The notes beneath the pieces were generated by a model. The model worked only from the letters and a program-made list of their open reading frames with translations, was not told the DNA's origin and did not search any database. This document shows, in pieces, positions 17,832 to 28,153 of a stretch of 64,000 bases of DNA (positions within the stretch are counted from its first letter, which is position 1; each line of letters begins with the position of its first letter). Made by a program: the position numbers and the translations under genes. The stretch spans positions 1,887,501 to 1,951,500 of the forward strand of contig NZ_CP049869.1 of the NCBI RefSeq assembly GCF_011300455.1, in the 5' to 3' direction. The DNA is from Sphingomonas piscis. GTDB taxonomy: Bacteria; Pseudomonadota; Alphaproteobacteria; Sphingomonadales; Sphingomonadaceae.

Positions 17832-18752
17832 TCAGGCCGTCAGAAATGAGGCGCGTGGATCGTCCTTATGAAGGAATAAAGCATCATAGCCTTCATCGCC
17901 TTTGGGTAGCGCCTCAAGCTTGAACCTATGATGGCCATTAGACCTTTGGATACCTAGCATGCGACCTGAATAGCCCAAGCTCTCGATGTAGGAGATAACT
18001 TGCTCCGGTGATGATCCGGCGCGGGCGAGATGTTTGCGCGCAATCTCGATGATGAGCGGGGGACGGTCGCGGTTGAAAGTTTCAGTTAATCCTTTGAGTG
18101 CGTGCAGCTCGAAACCCTCCACGTCCAGTTTGATGAGTGCGATGCGCTCGCTGCAAAGTGCATTGTCGCCCACCCTGACCTCGGCAGTGACAGCCTTTGT
18201 TTGATTAGGATCGAATGCACCTTCGCCGGCAAACGTCGCTTCGCCATCGTTATAAGCTGGAATATAGAGGGTGAGTTCGGCGGGTTGATCGCTAAGCCCG
18301 AAAGGCTGGACAGCGATGTTGCGAATCGAATTGCGCTCAATGGTCTCAATCAGCCTGCCACGGCATACCGGGTTAGGTTCAAAAGAGATCACCTTACCTT
18401 GTGGTACGACCGAGGAAGCAAATAGGGAGAAGTCACCACGGTTCGCGCCAATATCTACAATCGTGTCACTTGGCTTGACCAGTTCTTTCACAGCCGTTTG
18501 AATGGCTATGTCGCTCCAGCGTCCGAGGAAGTAAGTCAGCCGGTCAGCCCACTTGGTCAGATCCAGAAGGGTAACATAACCATGATCGCGGTGCCGCATT
18601 TCAACGGTTGGCGCTCCCGTCCAGCGATCGTTCTGCTCCCAAGCTGCTAACCGATTGTATAGCCTGCCCCAGCCTGGAAGTTGCCGCAATGTGTATGGAC
18701 GCAGCGTGGCGATGACGACCTTCTGATAGGCTCGGGATAGTGCTAAAGTCAT
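17832..18752 (-). CDS. FkbM family SAM-dependent methyltransferase
   Basis: About 306 residues. The SAM-binding motif I is TIVDIGANRGDFSLF, followed by GKVISFEPNPVCRGRL (acidic residue after strand 2) and IALIKLDVEGFELHALKG, the FkbM-family signature. The N-terminal about 75 residues are a less conserved cap. FkbM-type enzymes O-methylate sugars in many polysaccharide loci, so a sugar methylation step in the local polymer is likely. This is inference from context. It is the last gene of a minus-strand group containing a GT4, a flippase and an O-antigen ligase. The gap to the GT4 gene is about 130 bases, so it may have its own promoter. Confidence 0.88.
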   Translation of the reverse strand: MTLALSRAYQKVVIATLRPYTLRQLPGWGRLYNRLAAWEQNDRWTGAPTVEMRHRDHGYVTLLDLTKWADRLTYFLGRWSDIAIQTAVKELVKPSDTIVDIGANRGDFSLFASSVVPQGKVISFEPNPVCRGRLIETIERNSIRNIAVQPFGLSDQPAELTLYIPAYNDGEATFAGEGAFDPNQTKAVTAEVRVGDNALCSERIALIKLDVEGFELHALKGLTETFNRDRPPLIIEIARKHLARAGSSPEQVISYIESLGYSGRMLGIQRSNGHHRFKLEALPKGDEGYDALFLHKDDPRASFLTA

Positions 18753-18880
18753 TTGCTATACTTAGAGCAATTGCGTTCAGTTGTTCAACGGCGGGTTAGA
18801 CTGGGCGAGCGTACGGCCAGCTGGAATCGCCATATCGCTAACAGGTAGGGTGAAGCGACCTTGCTCATCGGCCTCGATAG

Positions 18881-20160
18881 TCACGTCCCCAGCCTGTGCG
18901 GACCAGGGCGCTCAAAATGCTCGTCCTTGAGCTGAAGACGCTTTCCGCTCGCACGATTGGCCTTCACCATCTCTACTCTCTTTCGAAGCAACGCATCTCG
19001 GTCGAACTCACGTCCTGATGCTGCCGCGCTTGCGATCAGGTCGGCCAATTTGGTCCGATCCTTGTCTAGTCTCGCCACAATCTCTGCCAAGCCGTTCACG
19101 TCGCCCATATCGCTGAACAGACCGCCACCGTGGTCAGACACTAAGTCAGCGGGATAGTCCGTGCGGAAACCGATTAACGGGGCACCGCAGGCTAAGGCCT
19201 CGCCAAGGATGCGAGCCGACTCGAGCGTATTGTGGCAGAACAGGAAGACGTGAGCCCCTCTGAGGACCGTAAGCATTAGATTACGGTCGCCGACGAACCC
19301 TGCCATGTGGACGCCAGGAATGTTTTGCGCTTTCATCGCGTCGAGCATCGGCCCGTCACCAAGCCAAGTCGCCTCGAACTTAACTCCTCGTTCGTTGAGG
19401 TGCTGGAGGGTCGCCATCCATTCGAGAGGCCCCTTCATGTCAATTGCGCGTCCGGCGTAGACGATCTTTAGCCTGTCGCCTTGCTGAGCCGATACCAGCT
19501 TTGTTTCGAGTTGATCTGGGGAAATGTGGTCGCCGGCGTAGACCGGAACGTGGTGGTTCAGCTTGACTGGGCGAGGGCAGTAGCGAGCATAGGCATTGTA
19601 AACGTCCTGCCCCTGAAAAATGGCTAGGGCCGAGTGCCGCAGGTTGTAACGATAGTTTAGATCGAATGCCGGGAACTCTACATTACGCTTGACCCAACGT
19701 TTCCATGCGACATGGCTGATGTGCCGCTTTCGTAAAATGTCGCCGTGCACCCCGTCTGCTTCGATGGTGTAGCATTTGCCCAGTTTTACGGTCTCGCGAA
19801 TTGCAATGCTCGGCCAATCGCCGATCAAAGAGTACGGCGTGAAGATCAAGTGTTCGGCGGCCTCAACCTCGGCACGCAGGATCTTTCGAACGCTAGGTAG
19901 GCTTTTGAGGAACGGGCCAGGCCGATGGACAGTCGGAAGCGGGATGAAGTTGAATCTCTCAGGCCCCACGGCAGATCTTTGAACGGGACACACTGACCCA
20001 GGCCCCACGCCTCAGGGTCTTCAACCCGGACTGGGCAAGCCAACGAAAAGCTTTCGAAAGTGTCCATGTAGATCGACAGGCTCTTGAGGAAATCCTGATC
20101 CATCTCGAACCCGTTGCCGACATCGCGGACGACCGGTGGCACCACTTGGAACACCTGCAT
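18881..20160 (-). pseudogene. glycosyltransferase family 4, split by a one-base loss
   Basis: The 3' two thirds encode a GT4 C-terminal domain: KIVYAGRAIDMKGPLEWMA, TWLGDGPMLDAM, then ESARILGEALACGAPLIGFR for donor binding. The N-terminus is in another frame (MQVFQVVPPVVRDVGNGFEM through CVPFKDLPWG). It joins the C-terminal frame at PERFNFIPLP. On the coding strand the junction reads TGGGGCCTGAG, and one extra G would give PWGPERFNFIPLP with no stop. The reconstructed protein has about 426 residues, normal for this family. I read it as one gene with a one-base undercall near 19964-19967, although a true frameshift cannot be excluded. Role: a sugar addition step in surface polysaccharide assembly. 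Confidence 0.78.
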
Positions 20161-20905
20161 AACACAGATTTACAACACATTTTGAAGGGAGAATAGATGC
20201 CGTGACTTGCGGCTACGTCATCACCCGCGTCGTGAAGAAGGCGCGCATAGTCGCCGGGCGAAACGCCTCAGGCTTATCAATCTAAGAATGGATTGGACGA
20301 ACAAAGAAGACTTGGGAGACACTAGAGATTTAACGGCACGTTCGAACGTCTGACGAACGTTTCCTTTGCTGTGGACTATGAGGCCTGCTACTCAAGAGCA
20401 CGTTATCGTTACAGCCGCTGCGACGATCATCTTTCCAGCAATCGCTGAACGATGGGAGGTTAGGCTTCTTCAAGCGAGACGGCGTGTATAGAGATTGTCG
20501 ATACCGCTTACGGCACCTTATCACCCCGCCACGACGTAAACGCCTAGGCGGGCACAAGCGAGATTGAAGGCGAGTGCGGGACCGGCAGGCTGGAGCATGT
20601 TGGCGCGTTCGCGTAAACTGTCGATGAAGGCGCTTGTCGCCTAGCAACAACTTTCGCTATGTTTGACTTGCAGTCACCAGCCGGCCGCCCAGAGGCCTAC
20701 ACGCGAGAAATGGGCGGCTGCTTATCGTCATAACAGCTATCCTGACGGTTAAAATGGTGGCGTTCTACTGAACGTTCGACCGCGAGGCGGCAATTCAGGA
20801 GTGTATCAGCCTCATCGAGCAATATCCAGTCGCTGACGTCACTATTGATCTTAAGTTGGACGCGAGCGCCACCAGAAAGCTGGAGGCGATCGTCGAGGGC
20901 GGACC
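20161..20905. other. intergenic with coding debris, no intact gene
   Basis: A 745-base gap that breaks the minus-strand polysaccharide gene group. Two stretches look like truncated coding sequence. On the minus strand at about 20525-20645 a frame reads FIDSLRERANMLQPAGPALA and ends in a stop, with another stop just upstream. On the plus strand at about 20773-20900 a frame contains ECISLIEQYPVADVTIDLKL. Neither has a plausible start and I do not recognise a family. Remnants of a lost gene or mobile element are the likeliest explanation. Confidence 0.35.
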
Positions 20906-22354
20906 TTACCTTGGCCCGGGTTCGGCGTTCTGGCGAACTGGCCAGAGGTTGCTAACCTCGTCAACAATCGGATGGCGCAGACGAATAATCAGCAGAACCC
21001 AGAATAGGACGCCGAGGGCGACCGAACCGAATACCAAAGTCAGTGGGGTCTTCGGCGAATTGTGAAAGATCAGGGTCAGCACGCCACTCGGCAGACATGC
21101 TGCAACCGCAAGGACGAGAGACTCGCGGTAGACTGACTCCAGTTCTCCCGGTCGCCCGCCGACCAATTCATCCATCGGCTTTCGGTAGATGAAGTAAGCG
21201 ATCATAACTTCGAGCACCTTGGCTAGCGCCGCCAGCGTCAGGCTGAAGGTCGCGCCGATCAGGAACAGAAACAACCCGACCAAAGCTCGAAAGGTCTCGA
21301 TCTTCGCCTGTTTCCTCGTTTCATGGCGCAGGATGTAGATCTCGGCACTCATTCCAATTGCGAGCGTGACAGCGGTCGAGAGCATAAGCAGAGCCAGAGG
21401 CGTCGCAGCTCCAAGCCATTTCGACCCGTAGAGCAGGTTCACCAAGGGTTGAGCCAAGATGGCCATGCCGAGCATCGCCGGCCACAGGGCACCGAGCAAG
21501 AGCCGCATGAAACGGAAATAGGTTTGGTGGAATTCGCCGTGGTCCCGCAGATCCTGCGACAGGCGGCTGAAAATCACGTTTGTCCCAACCCCATAGACAT
21601 TCAGATGCAAGGTAGTCGGTAAGCTGGACGCGCGCGTGTAGAGACCAAGGTTGCCGAGCCCCAGTATCGACCCGAGCGCCATTTCGCCGGCGCGCGAGCT
21701 CAGCTGATTGAGGCCTCCGACGCCGATCATGTCGATCCCGAAGTGAACGAGTTTACGAAAATCCCTGAATCGCGGTTTCCAGACGTCGGGTCTGAAGCAG
21801 GCAACATTGTAGCAGATGGCCGTCACAGCCGCAGCAAGCACCGAAGCCCAAGCGAAACTCATGTAGGCAAAACCTAGGTGGGCGAAGCTGATCGTGACCG
21901 AGAAAATGACGAGCGCTTTGATCACCGCAATTGTCGAGATGATGCCGAATTTCATCGAGCGGGCGCAGAGAGTGCCCGGGATAAACTCGAAAATCGCGAT
22001 CAAGGGAAAAAGGGAGAAGACAAGGAGAAAGTGCCCGACTTCAGGAGCATTCGTCCACAGCGAAATCCAGGCGCCAACCTGAATTGCAATGAAATAGCCG
22101 AAGGTAAGGATGGTGTTCACGGTAAAGAGGGATCGCAACAGGTCGCGATTGACTGTTTTTTCCCGAATGATGTAGCGCGCCAGCCCAAACTGCAGAAATA
22201 CATTCAAGATGGACGTAATAGCGACGGCCATCCCAAAGATGCCGAAATCACGCGGACTGACTAGCCGGGCGACGATGATCGATGAACCAAAGCCCATAAG
22301 GAAATTGGTCGCTTGGGCGAGGTAAGTCCACACGAGTGAGCGCCGAACAGACAA
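20906..22354 (-). CDS. polysaccharide flippase, Wzx-type (MOP superfamily)
   Basis: A 482-residue polytopic membrane protein with about 12-14 hydrophobic segments. The N-terminus reads RSLVWTYLAQATNFLMGFGS and then IIVARLVSPRDFGIFGMAVA, the characteristic opening of the PST/Wzx family in the MOP exporter superfamily. It is thought to flip the undecaprenyl-linked repeat unit to the periplasm before polymerisation. It lies 69 bases downstream of the O-antigen ligase-like gene on the same strand, so both are probably in one operon. The start at 22354 follows from the natural N-terminus. Confidence 0.9.
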   Translation of the reverse strand: MSVRRSLVWTYLAQATNFLMGFGSSIIVARLVSPRDFGIFGMAVAITSILNVFLQFGLARYIIREKTVNRDLLRSLFTVNTILTFGYFIAIQVGAWISLWTNAPEVGHFLLVFSLFPLIAIFEFIPGTLCARSMKFGIISTIAVIKALVIFSVTISFAHLGFAYMSFAWASVLAAAVTAICYNVACFRPDVWKPRFRDFRKLVHFGIDMIGVGGLNQLSSRAGEMALGSILGLGNLGLYTRASSLPTTLHLNVYGVGTNVIFSRLSQDLRDHGEFHQTYFRFMRLLLGALWPAMLGMAILAQPLVNLLYGSKWLGAATPLALLMLSTAVTLAIGMSAEIYILRHETRKQAKIETFRALVGLFLFLIGATFSLTLAALAKVLEVMIAYFIYRKPMDELVGGRPGELESVYRESLVLAVAACLPSGVLTLIFHNSPKTPLTLVFGSVALGVLFWVLLIIRLRHPIVDEVSNLWPVRQNAEPGPR

Positions 22355-22423
22355 TTGCTCAAACCTAAATCTTGGAGGGGAGTCGATACTTCCGGGACAG
22401 CGCCGATCGGGGCTCGGACGACA

Positions 22424-23779
22424 TCAAACCGAACCGGGCTCCAAGCGCGAAGCCCTCATTTTGTGCAGCATTTTCCGGCGGAGTGCTGAAGATCTGACTT
22501 CCACCAAAATACGGTTTCGCAAGCCGGCGATCATACCAAGTGAGATCGCGAAAAGGTACTGGGTAGGGTACATCACAAACATCCACTCGACGAAGCCGTG
22601 AATGCACATGGCGATAATCCCGCACGCGAGCCCGATCAGCAACTCGCTGGAAGGGTGAGCACGATGCCGGAAGGCAGTGACCAGGGCAGTGAAGATTGCA
22701 CCCGCAAGAAGGAAGACGAGGGTTAATATGCCTAAATAGCCGCTTTCCGCCGCCACAAGGAGGTAGGAGTTGTGGACGTTTGTCGAGCGGCTGCCTGAGG
22801 CCCATGTCACGCCTGCTCGTTCCGAATAGCCCTCGGTGTTTGCAACAAACACGTAGTGATTAGGCCCGACGCCCATTGGGCGCGCCTTGATCATCGCATT
22901 TGCGGCGCGTTCGAATGCCAGACGCTCTTCGTCGGCAGCGAAGAAAGTAGTTTTCTGAAGTTGAAAACGCCGCTGGAGTTCTGCGTTCGCCAACGGGAAG
23001 GCGGCTGCGATGGCTACCGTGAACAGAACGCCAGTCGCTAGCTTTCTTCCTGTAGGCTTCATGGTCAGGCAGAGAAAATAGGTCAATGCTACGCCAATGA
23101 GGCTGATTGCGATCGTAGCGCGTGAAACTGTAAGAATGACTGCGAGGCCGCCCGAGAGGCACCCCACTGCCCCAACCTTTGTCCAACGTCCAGAAAGGAG
23201 GGCGGCGAAGGAAAGCATAAGCACCAAATGCGAGACAAACCCGAGCAGGTTTTGATGTCCGAGCGAACCACCCGTCTGCAGCGCTCCGCCGAACCGCGCG
23301 AAAATGGCGTATCCGGCTTGAAGCGCGATTCCACATGCCAGACCGATCAGAAGCGCTCTCTCGCCCTTCTCGTATTCGGTGACGCGGGCCACCGCCAAAA
23401 AGACGATCGCTGCGCGAACGAGCTGAATGACATAGGACCAGGCAAACATCGGGAATTTGGCCTGAGAGACGGCCAAGGTTACCGACAGGATATAAATCAG
23501 CAGTAAGAACAAGTTGGCTGGTTTTCGCCAGCTCCGCTTCGGCATGACCAGGAGGATAGCGACAGCCAAAGCGTCGAGCAGACTGATTTCCCAACCCCTA
23601 ACATAACCACTCCAGACTGGCGTCGCATAGGGCGCGATCATCAGATGCCACGGACCGATTACGAAGGGGAGGAAGCCAACCAGACCCCAGAATAGGGGCG
23701 CCTTGGACGGGTTAGAACGGATCAGGCCTGCAGAAATCGGCACGGCGGCAAGAATAAGGAGGAGGACAATCCACTTCAT
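22424..23779 (-). CDS. O-antigen ligase/polymerase family membrane protein (Wzy-like)
   Basis: A 451-residue polytopic protein with ten or more hydrophobic helices. It has a large periplasmic loop (about residues 280-335) containing RPMGVGPNHYVFVANTEGY and STNVHNSYLLVAAESGYLG. The His-Asn-containing NVHNSYL stretch in this loop is the usual hallmark of Wzy_C/O-antigen ligase proteins. In an EPS locus with a flippase and a chain-length protein, the likely role is polymerisation of repeat units. A ligase role cannot be excluded. It is the first gene of a minus-strand group and is divergent from the GT2 gene starting near 23940. Confidence 0.87.
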   Translation of the reverse strand: MKWIVLLLILAAVPISAGLIRSNPSKAPLFWGLVGFLPFVIGPWHLMIAPYATPVWSGYVRGWEISLLDALAVAILLVMPKRSWRKPANLFLLLIYILSVTLAVSQAKFPMFAWSYVIQLVRAAIVFLAVARVTEYEKGERALLIGLACGIALQAGYAIFARFGGALQTGGSLGHQNLLGFVSHLVLMLSFAALLSGRWTKVGAVGCLSGGLAVILTVSRATIAISLIGVALTYFLCLTMKPTGRKLATGVLFTVAIAAAFPLANAELQRRFQLQKTTFFAADEERLAFERAANAMIKARPMGVGPNHYVFVANTEGYSERAGVTWASGSRSTNVHNSYLLVAAESGYLGILTLVFLLAGAIFTALVTAFRHRAHPSSELLIGLACGIIAMCIHGFVEWMFVMYPTQYLFAISLGMIAGLRNRILVEVRSSALRRKMLHKMRASRLEPGSV

Positions 23780-23939
23780 TGCCCCGAGGTCCAGTTTTTT
23801 CGGCCGTTGCTCATCATAGCCTCAGCTAGAGCAAACTTGTTACCAAAGCGATGGAGGAAGGCTTGGCTCGACATCAACTTCCCCGCTTTCTAGGAAGGCT
23901 CGCGTTTCGATCAGAGGCTTGGACGGACCCCAAACTGGC

Positions 23940-24967
23940 ATGCAAACTCAACAAGTGAGACTCGCCATTTGTATTCTCGCTCGCAACGAAGCGAAGAATA
24001 TCGGCAAAACGCTGACCCATCTTGCCGAACAAAGTTTATTCGCTGATCGCTCCTATGCGATCGAAGTCCATGTCGTCGCGAATGGCTGTACTGATAACAC
24101 CGCCTTGGAAGCGGCAGATCGTGGCAAGACGTTCGCTGCCCGGAATGCCATTCTGAATGTGCATGACATTCGTCAGGGCGGGAAAAGCCGCGCTTGGAAC
24201 CTTGCCGTTCACGAGCTCTTGAGGGCAATGAATTTGTCGTCTTCGTGGATGCGGATATCGAATTCGTTGACCGTGGCGTCTTAGCAGGGCTTCTCGATCA
24301 ACTTCGATCCCGTCCATCTCTCGCGGTGCTGAGTGGCTTTCCAGTCAAGGATATCAGTCGCAAGGAAAAAGGTAGCCTCATCGATCGTTTCTCATTGGCA
24401 ATCTCGTCAGCTTCCCGCCAGCCGGACGTGATCAATGGCTCGCTCTACGTGACGCGCCTATCGGATATCGACAAGATCTGGCTGCCAAGTGACACGCCAG
24501 CGGAGGATGGCTTTCTGAATGCCATGGTGACGACGGAGGGCTTCACTAAGCCGATAGTTCAAGGACGCGTAGTCAGTGCTTCTCAACCGACCCACTACTT
24601 CAAGGCACACAACGTGTCGGAGTTCTTTGCTCATGAACGGCGCATCCTGGTGGGTACGATGGTGAATCGCTGGATATTCGAATTCTTGTGCGCACAGAAG
24701 CGGACCTTGCAGGCAGGCTATGACATCGCGCAGTGGAACGATAGCGATCCCGATTGGGTCGATCGCATCGTGGGCGAAAAGATCCGCGGCAAACCCTGGG
24801 TCATACCGCGATCCATCCTAATAGGTCGCATTCGCGGCTCCAATGTGCGGGGCGTGAGATCATTTGCGATGCTCCCCATTCGCATTGCAGCGGTGGTCGT
24901 GTCCATAATCCCGGCAATCACCGCCAACCGCCTTCTACGTCAAAAGGGCGCGAACAAGCTTTGGTAG
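23940..24967 (+). pseudogene. glycosyltransferase family 2, split by a one-base loss
   Basis: The N-terminal part reads VRLAICILARNEAKNIGKTL, VVANGCTDNT and GGKSRAWNLAVHEL. The continuation EGNEFVVFVDADIEFVD (the DxD site) lies one frame over and runs to 24967 with a hydrophobic C-terminal segment. The junction is in CTCTTGAGGGCAATG at about 24222-24230. One added base, for example G giving CTCTTGGAGGGC, joins the halves into a protein of about 342 residues from ATG 23940. A TTG at 23919 is also possible. The intact size matches ordinary GT2 enzymes. The pattern is the same as in several other genes here, so sequencing error is the favoured reading. Probably part of the polysaccharide pathway. 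Confidence 0.77.
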
Positions 24968-24984
24968 CGCTCCTACAAGGATCG

Positions 24985-27270
24985 TCACTGGCAGGCTTGG
25001 AAGACGCCGTATCCTGCACCAGACCCCGAGAAACCGAAATATACTCGACCGGTCTTTTGCATATCGCCTGAAATGGCTCGGATTCCGTCAGGGTTTCCAA
25101 ACGGGGCCTCTGTCAGGCGGGTCCATGACAGGCCTTCATTGACTGAGCAGAAAATTCCCGGTTTGAGATCTCCATTCGCGAAGCCAGCGATGAAAATAGT
25201 CGGATAGGACCGACCAGCGGCAGCGCGACCGAAACCGGCAGCCCACACCTCCTGCGTACGGCCCAGTGCCCTCCAGGTGACGCCGCCGTCGCGCGAGGCT
25301 TGCAGCGCGAAACCATACGGATGCTTGTCAGTAAGCCCCGTCGTCCCGGCGGCAAAGAGGAGATGACCTGCCATTCCGGGCACTGCCATGAGCCTGGCCG
25401 AGGTTCCAATACTACCCGGAATACCAAAACCCTTCGAGACTTTTGTCCACGTCGCCCCGCCATCACCCGAGCGATAGATGCCTGCCGCGCGTTTGTTTGC
25501 CGATGGCCCGTAATTGTAGGCATAGAAGGTACCTATTTTGACTCGATCCGCGGCGAACACATGGCGATTCTGGTACATGCTGAAGGTCCACCCCAATGCT
25601 CCCGTTGAGGAAGTGTCGGCCGGAAATTCCGCTATTTGCCAGGAGCGACCACCGTCCCGGGTATAGAAGGGGCGGCCATTGTTAGACGGTGCCCAAACGA
25701 AGTTCTTGTCCGTTGAGACCGCGATCGAACCGCCCAGGTGCCCGGGTGCTTTCGCGGGTGCTGACGACACGAACGGCTGCCAAGATTGGCCTCCGTCAGT
25801 AGAGTAGCCTGAGCGATCGTTCGCTCCGCCATTTGCGATTAGCGCGATAAATCGTGGGTTTCCGGCAGCATAATCCACCGCCCAGCCGTGACGAATGGGA
25901 ACGTCATAAGCGGGGCCGTGTGACTCCGGAAAGCATCCTGGATTGGTGATGGTGAAGACGCCACGGTCCTGAACGGCAACGATAGGAGTTCCTCCCGGCG
26001 GTACCACTAGATCGTTGACGATAAGTTCTTCGATGCCACGGGTCTGCGAATGCCACACGGGCTGCGCACTCGAGCGGGAGGGGATGGTCCTCCAGATACC
26101 AATACCCTCAGCAAAGAGTAGACCATCGGGCTGCATCGGGTCGAACAGCATGTTGCCATTCGTCATCCAGCTCTCGTTCGTCTTGGCCAACCAAGGAACA
26201 TCTTTGGCGATGCGGGACGGCGCATTCATGTAATAGTCGTTCCAGGTTGCGCCTCCATCTTCGGAAAACGCGATGTTGCCTGCCGCCGCGCCGAGAACAA
26301 CCACGTCTGGATTGATCGGAGATATGGCGATGGAGTGCCAGCTATTTCGACGTCCTGGCGCTTTGATATTAAGTCTTCGCCATTGCGATTGCGTAAGCTT
26401 CCAAGCATTGTACGGTGAATTGTTTTCGCGATCCGTTGCGAACAGTACCCCATTGCTAGCGTAAAGCCGCGCGATTGAAGCGGGACCCCCAACCAGACTT
26501 GTCCAATTTTCGCCCAGATCATCTGACCAGTAGGTTCCATTTGTTCCGGTCGAAACGACGAGGCCGATCGGCCCGAAGTCATTTTTCACGAAGGCGATCG
26601 CGGGCTCCGAACCGACGGGAACGCCCCGGGCTACTTCCCACGTTTCGCCGCCGTTCACCGTCCGATAGATACGCCCGGCACTATCGCCCACAAAGACGAC
26701 GTTGGGGTTTTCAGGGCTGATCGCCATCTTGGGGCCCAAAGTACGACCTGCTGATTGAACAGACATTTCCTGCGGGCGAAAGTTCGTTCGACTCCAGTGT
26801 TCCCCGCGGTCGTCACTGCGATATATCCAAGAAGCGGATCCATTGAAGGCTGGAGCAACCATGTAAACACGACGGGCATCGCTTGGCGCAACTCTTATCG
26901 CGTAGACACCAGTGGCATTTCCTGTCGAAACGAGATGGTCGTCCTTTGGCATCGATTGGGCGGTTACCAGCTGTTTCCAAGCATTGCCTCTCCGATCCCA
27001 ACGGTAGGCACCATGAACGTCGGTTCTCGCGACGATTGTTCCGCCGTCCCGAGATGTGTCTATGTCGACGACATAACCCCCGCCGCCCAAACGGATAGGC
27101 CTGAAGCCAACAGTATTAGGGTCGATACTCGGACACGAGTCCGCAGGCTCATTTGCAGGCGTCGGGGATGTTGCGCCCGAGCATGAGGCGCATGCAAGTA
27201 AAAGAACTAGGAACATCTTGCTTTTGGCTCGTGACAAAATCGCTTTCCTCATACTGCGACAGGGTTTCAA
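24985..27270 (-). CDS. GH74-like beta-propeller lipoprotein (BNR/Asp-box repeats)
   Basis: A 761-residue protein with a lipoprotein signal (FLVLLLACASCSGA). The mature part starts with FRPIRLGGGGYVVDIDTS and VARTDVHGAYRWD, very like the GGGG...ARTDIGGAYRW opening of family 74 xyloglucanases. Many Asp-box repeats follow (SDDRGEHWS, VNGGETWE, SEDGGATWN, TDGGQSWQ, SRDGGVTWR), implying two seven-bladed propellers. WAVDYAAGNP is another GH74-like motif. The likely role is hydrolysis of xyloglucan or a related beta-glucan at the cell surface; activity is not proven. It is paralogous to the divergent plus-strand protein starting near 28154, but lacks the PT linker and RTX tail. It converges with the GT2 gene, leaving 17 bases between the stops. 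Confidence 0.83.
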   Translation of the reverse strand: MKPCRSMRKAILSRAKSKMFLVLLLACASCSGATSPTPANEPADSCPSIDPNTVGFRPIRLGGGGYVVDIDTSRDGGTIVARTDVHGAYRWDRRGNAWKQLVTAQSMPKDDHLVSTGNATGVYAIRVAPSDARRVYMVAPAFNGSASWIYRSDDRGEHWSRTNFRPQEMSVQSAGRTLGPKMAISPENPNVVFVGDSAGRIYRTVNGGETWEVARGVPVGSEPAIAFVKNDFGPIGLVVSTGTNGTYWSDDLGENWTSLVGGPASIARLYASNGVLFATDRENNSPYNAWKLTQSQWRRLNIKAPGRRNSWHSIAISPINPDVVVLGAAAGNIAFSEDGGATWNDYYMNAPSRIAKDVPWLAKTNESWMTNGNMLFDPMQPDGLLFAEGIGIWRTIPSRSSAQPVWHSQTRGIEELIVNDLVVPPGGTPIVAVQDRGVFTITNPGCFPESHGPAYDVPIRHGWAVDYAAGNPRFIALIANGGANDRSGYSTDGGQSWQPFVSSAPAKAPGHLGGSIAVSTDKNFVWAPSNNGRPFYTRDGGRSWQIAEFPADTSSTGALGWTFSMYQNRHVFAADRVKIGTFYAYNYGPSANKRAAGIYRSGDGGATWTKVSKGFGIPGSIGTSARLMAVPGMAGHLLFAAGTTGLTDKHPYGFALQASRDGGVTWRALGRTQEVWAAGFGRAAAGRSYPTIFIAGFANGDLKPGIFCSVNEGLSWTRLTEAPFGNPDGIRAISGDMQKTGRVYFGFSGSGAGYGVFQACQ

Positions 27271-28141
27271 TCCTACTATGAGCTCTGCGATCAGTTCGGC
27301 TGGCGGATTACAATTAGCATTTGAACCCTTTTTTCAATCCTCGCACCATGATTCTAATGCCGAGAACTTGCGCCTACATGAGGAAGCCCCCGCGCGGTTT
27401 CATTGTGCAACTCGACCGGGGAAACGTTAGAAACCGTAACAACCATAAGATATCATTACCTGGGGATACGATCATCTCAAAGCCGTAGATTTCCACCTTC
27501 ACAAGCTCGAGCCGTTAGATGGGCTTGGCGCTCGAGAGTGTTGATATATCATTTTTTTTAGGTTTCCGAACGTCCTTCGACTTGTGCGCCTGACGAGCCC
27601 ACGCGTCGGTATACCCATCGTCGACCCATGGCCCAGCATACAGGCTCAGACATTAATACTCGCTCGACAATGCAAGCGCTCGCTTTCCATTGAAGACCAG
27701 CTCGAGCGCGAAGATGTTCTGACCGTCAGGTTCGATGGCGATGACTTTGAAATTGCCAGAACACGAAAGCACATCCGCGAAGGCGGAGCGACGTTCGCCC
27801 ATTCGACGACGAGTGTTCCAATGCTGCTTGATAGACCAGTTGACACAAGATGCGATAAAAGATCGTTATATCACGATAATTAACCGCGTTAATATAAACA
27901 AAATCTAGCGGCCTTGCGTATAACGCTGCTAATCAATCATACAATAGATTCAAAGCATTTATATCTGCAGCGAAGCCCGCTAGGGTCCGAATTGGTCCAA
28001 GCAACATGTTGGTAAACATGTGTCGTTTAACCTAAAATCATCAAGTCCTTAGAAACTGTAAACTTACTCGCAAGGTAATTTTTACCTTTTGGTACGAGCT
28101 TGGCCACGCACCTAAGCGCGGCCGGAGGGGGTTGCGTGTGA
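27271..28141. other. long AT-richer divergent intergenic region
   Basis: Lies between two divergent GH74-like genes and should hold both promoters. The part from about 27860 to 28060 is noticeably AT-rich and contains a palindrome at 28004-28021. A plus-strand open frame of 99 codons at 27584-27883 has no recognisable features or clear ribosome binding site, so I do not call it a gene. Confidence 0.45.
28004..28021. promoter_or_regulatory. inverted repeat, possible operator
   Basis: ACATGTT, a four-base GGTA spacer, then AACATGT: perfect seven-base arms about 130 bases upstream of the GH74-RTX start, within the AT-rich divergent region. It could be an operator for a dimeric regulator. Only the symmetry and the location support this. 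Confidence 0.25.
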
Positions 28142-28153
28142 ATGGAGACTGCA

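Noticed and set aside
27584..27883. A 99-codon plus-strand frame between the GH74-like genes
   Set aside because: No recognisable sequence features and no clear ribosome binding site.
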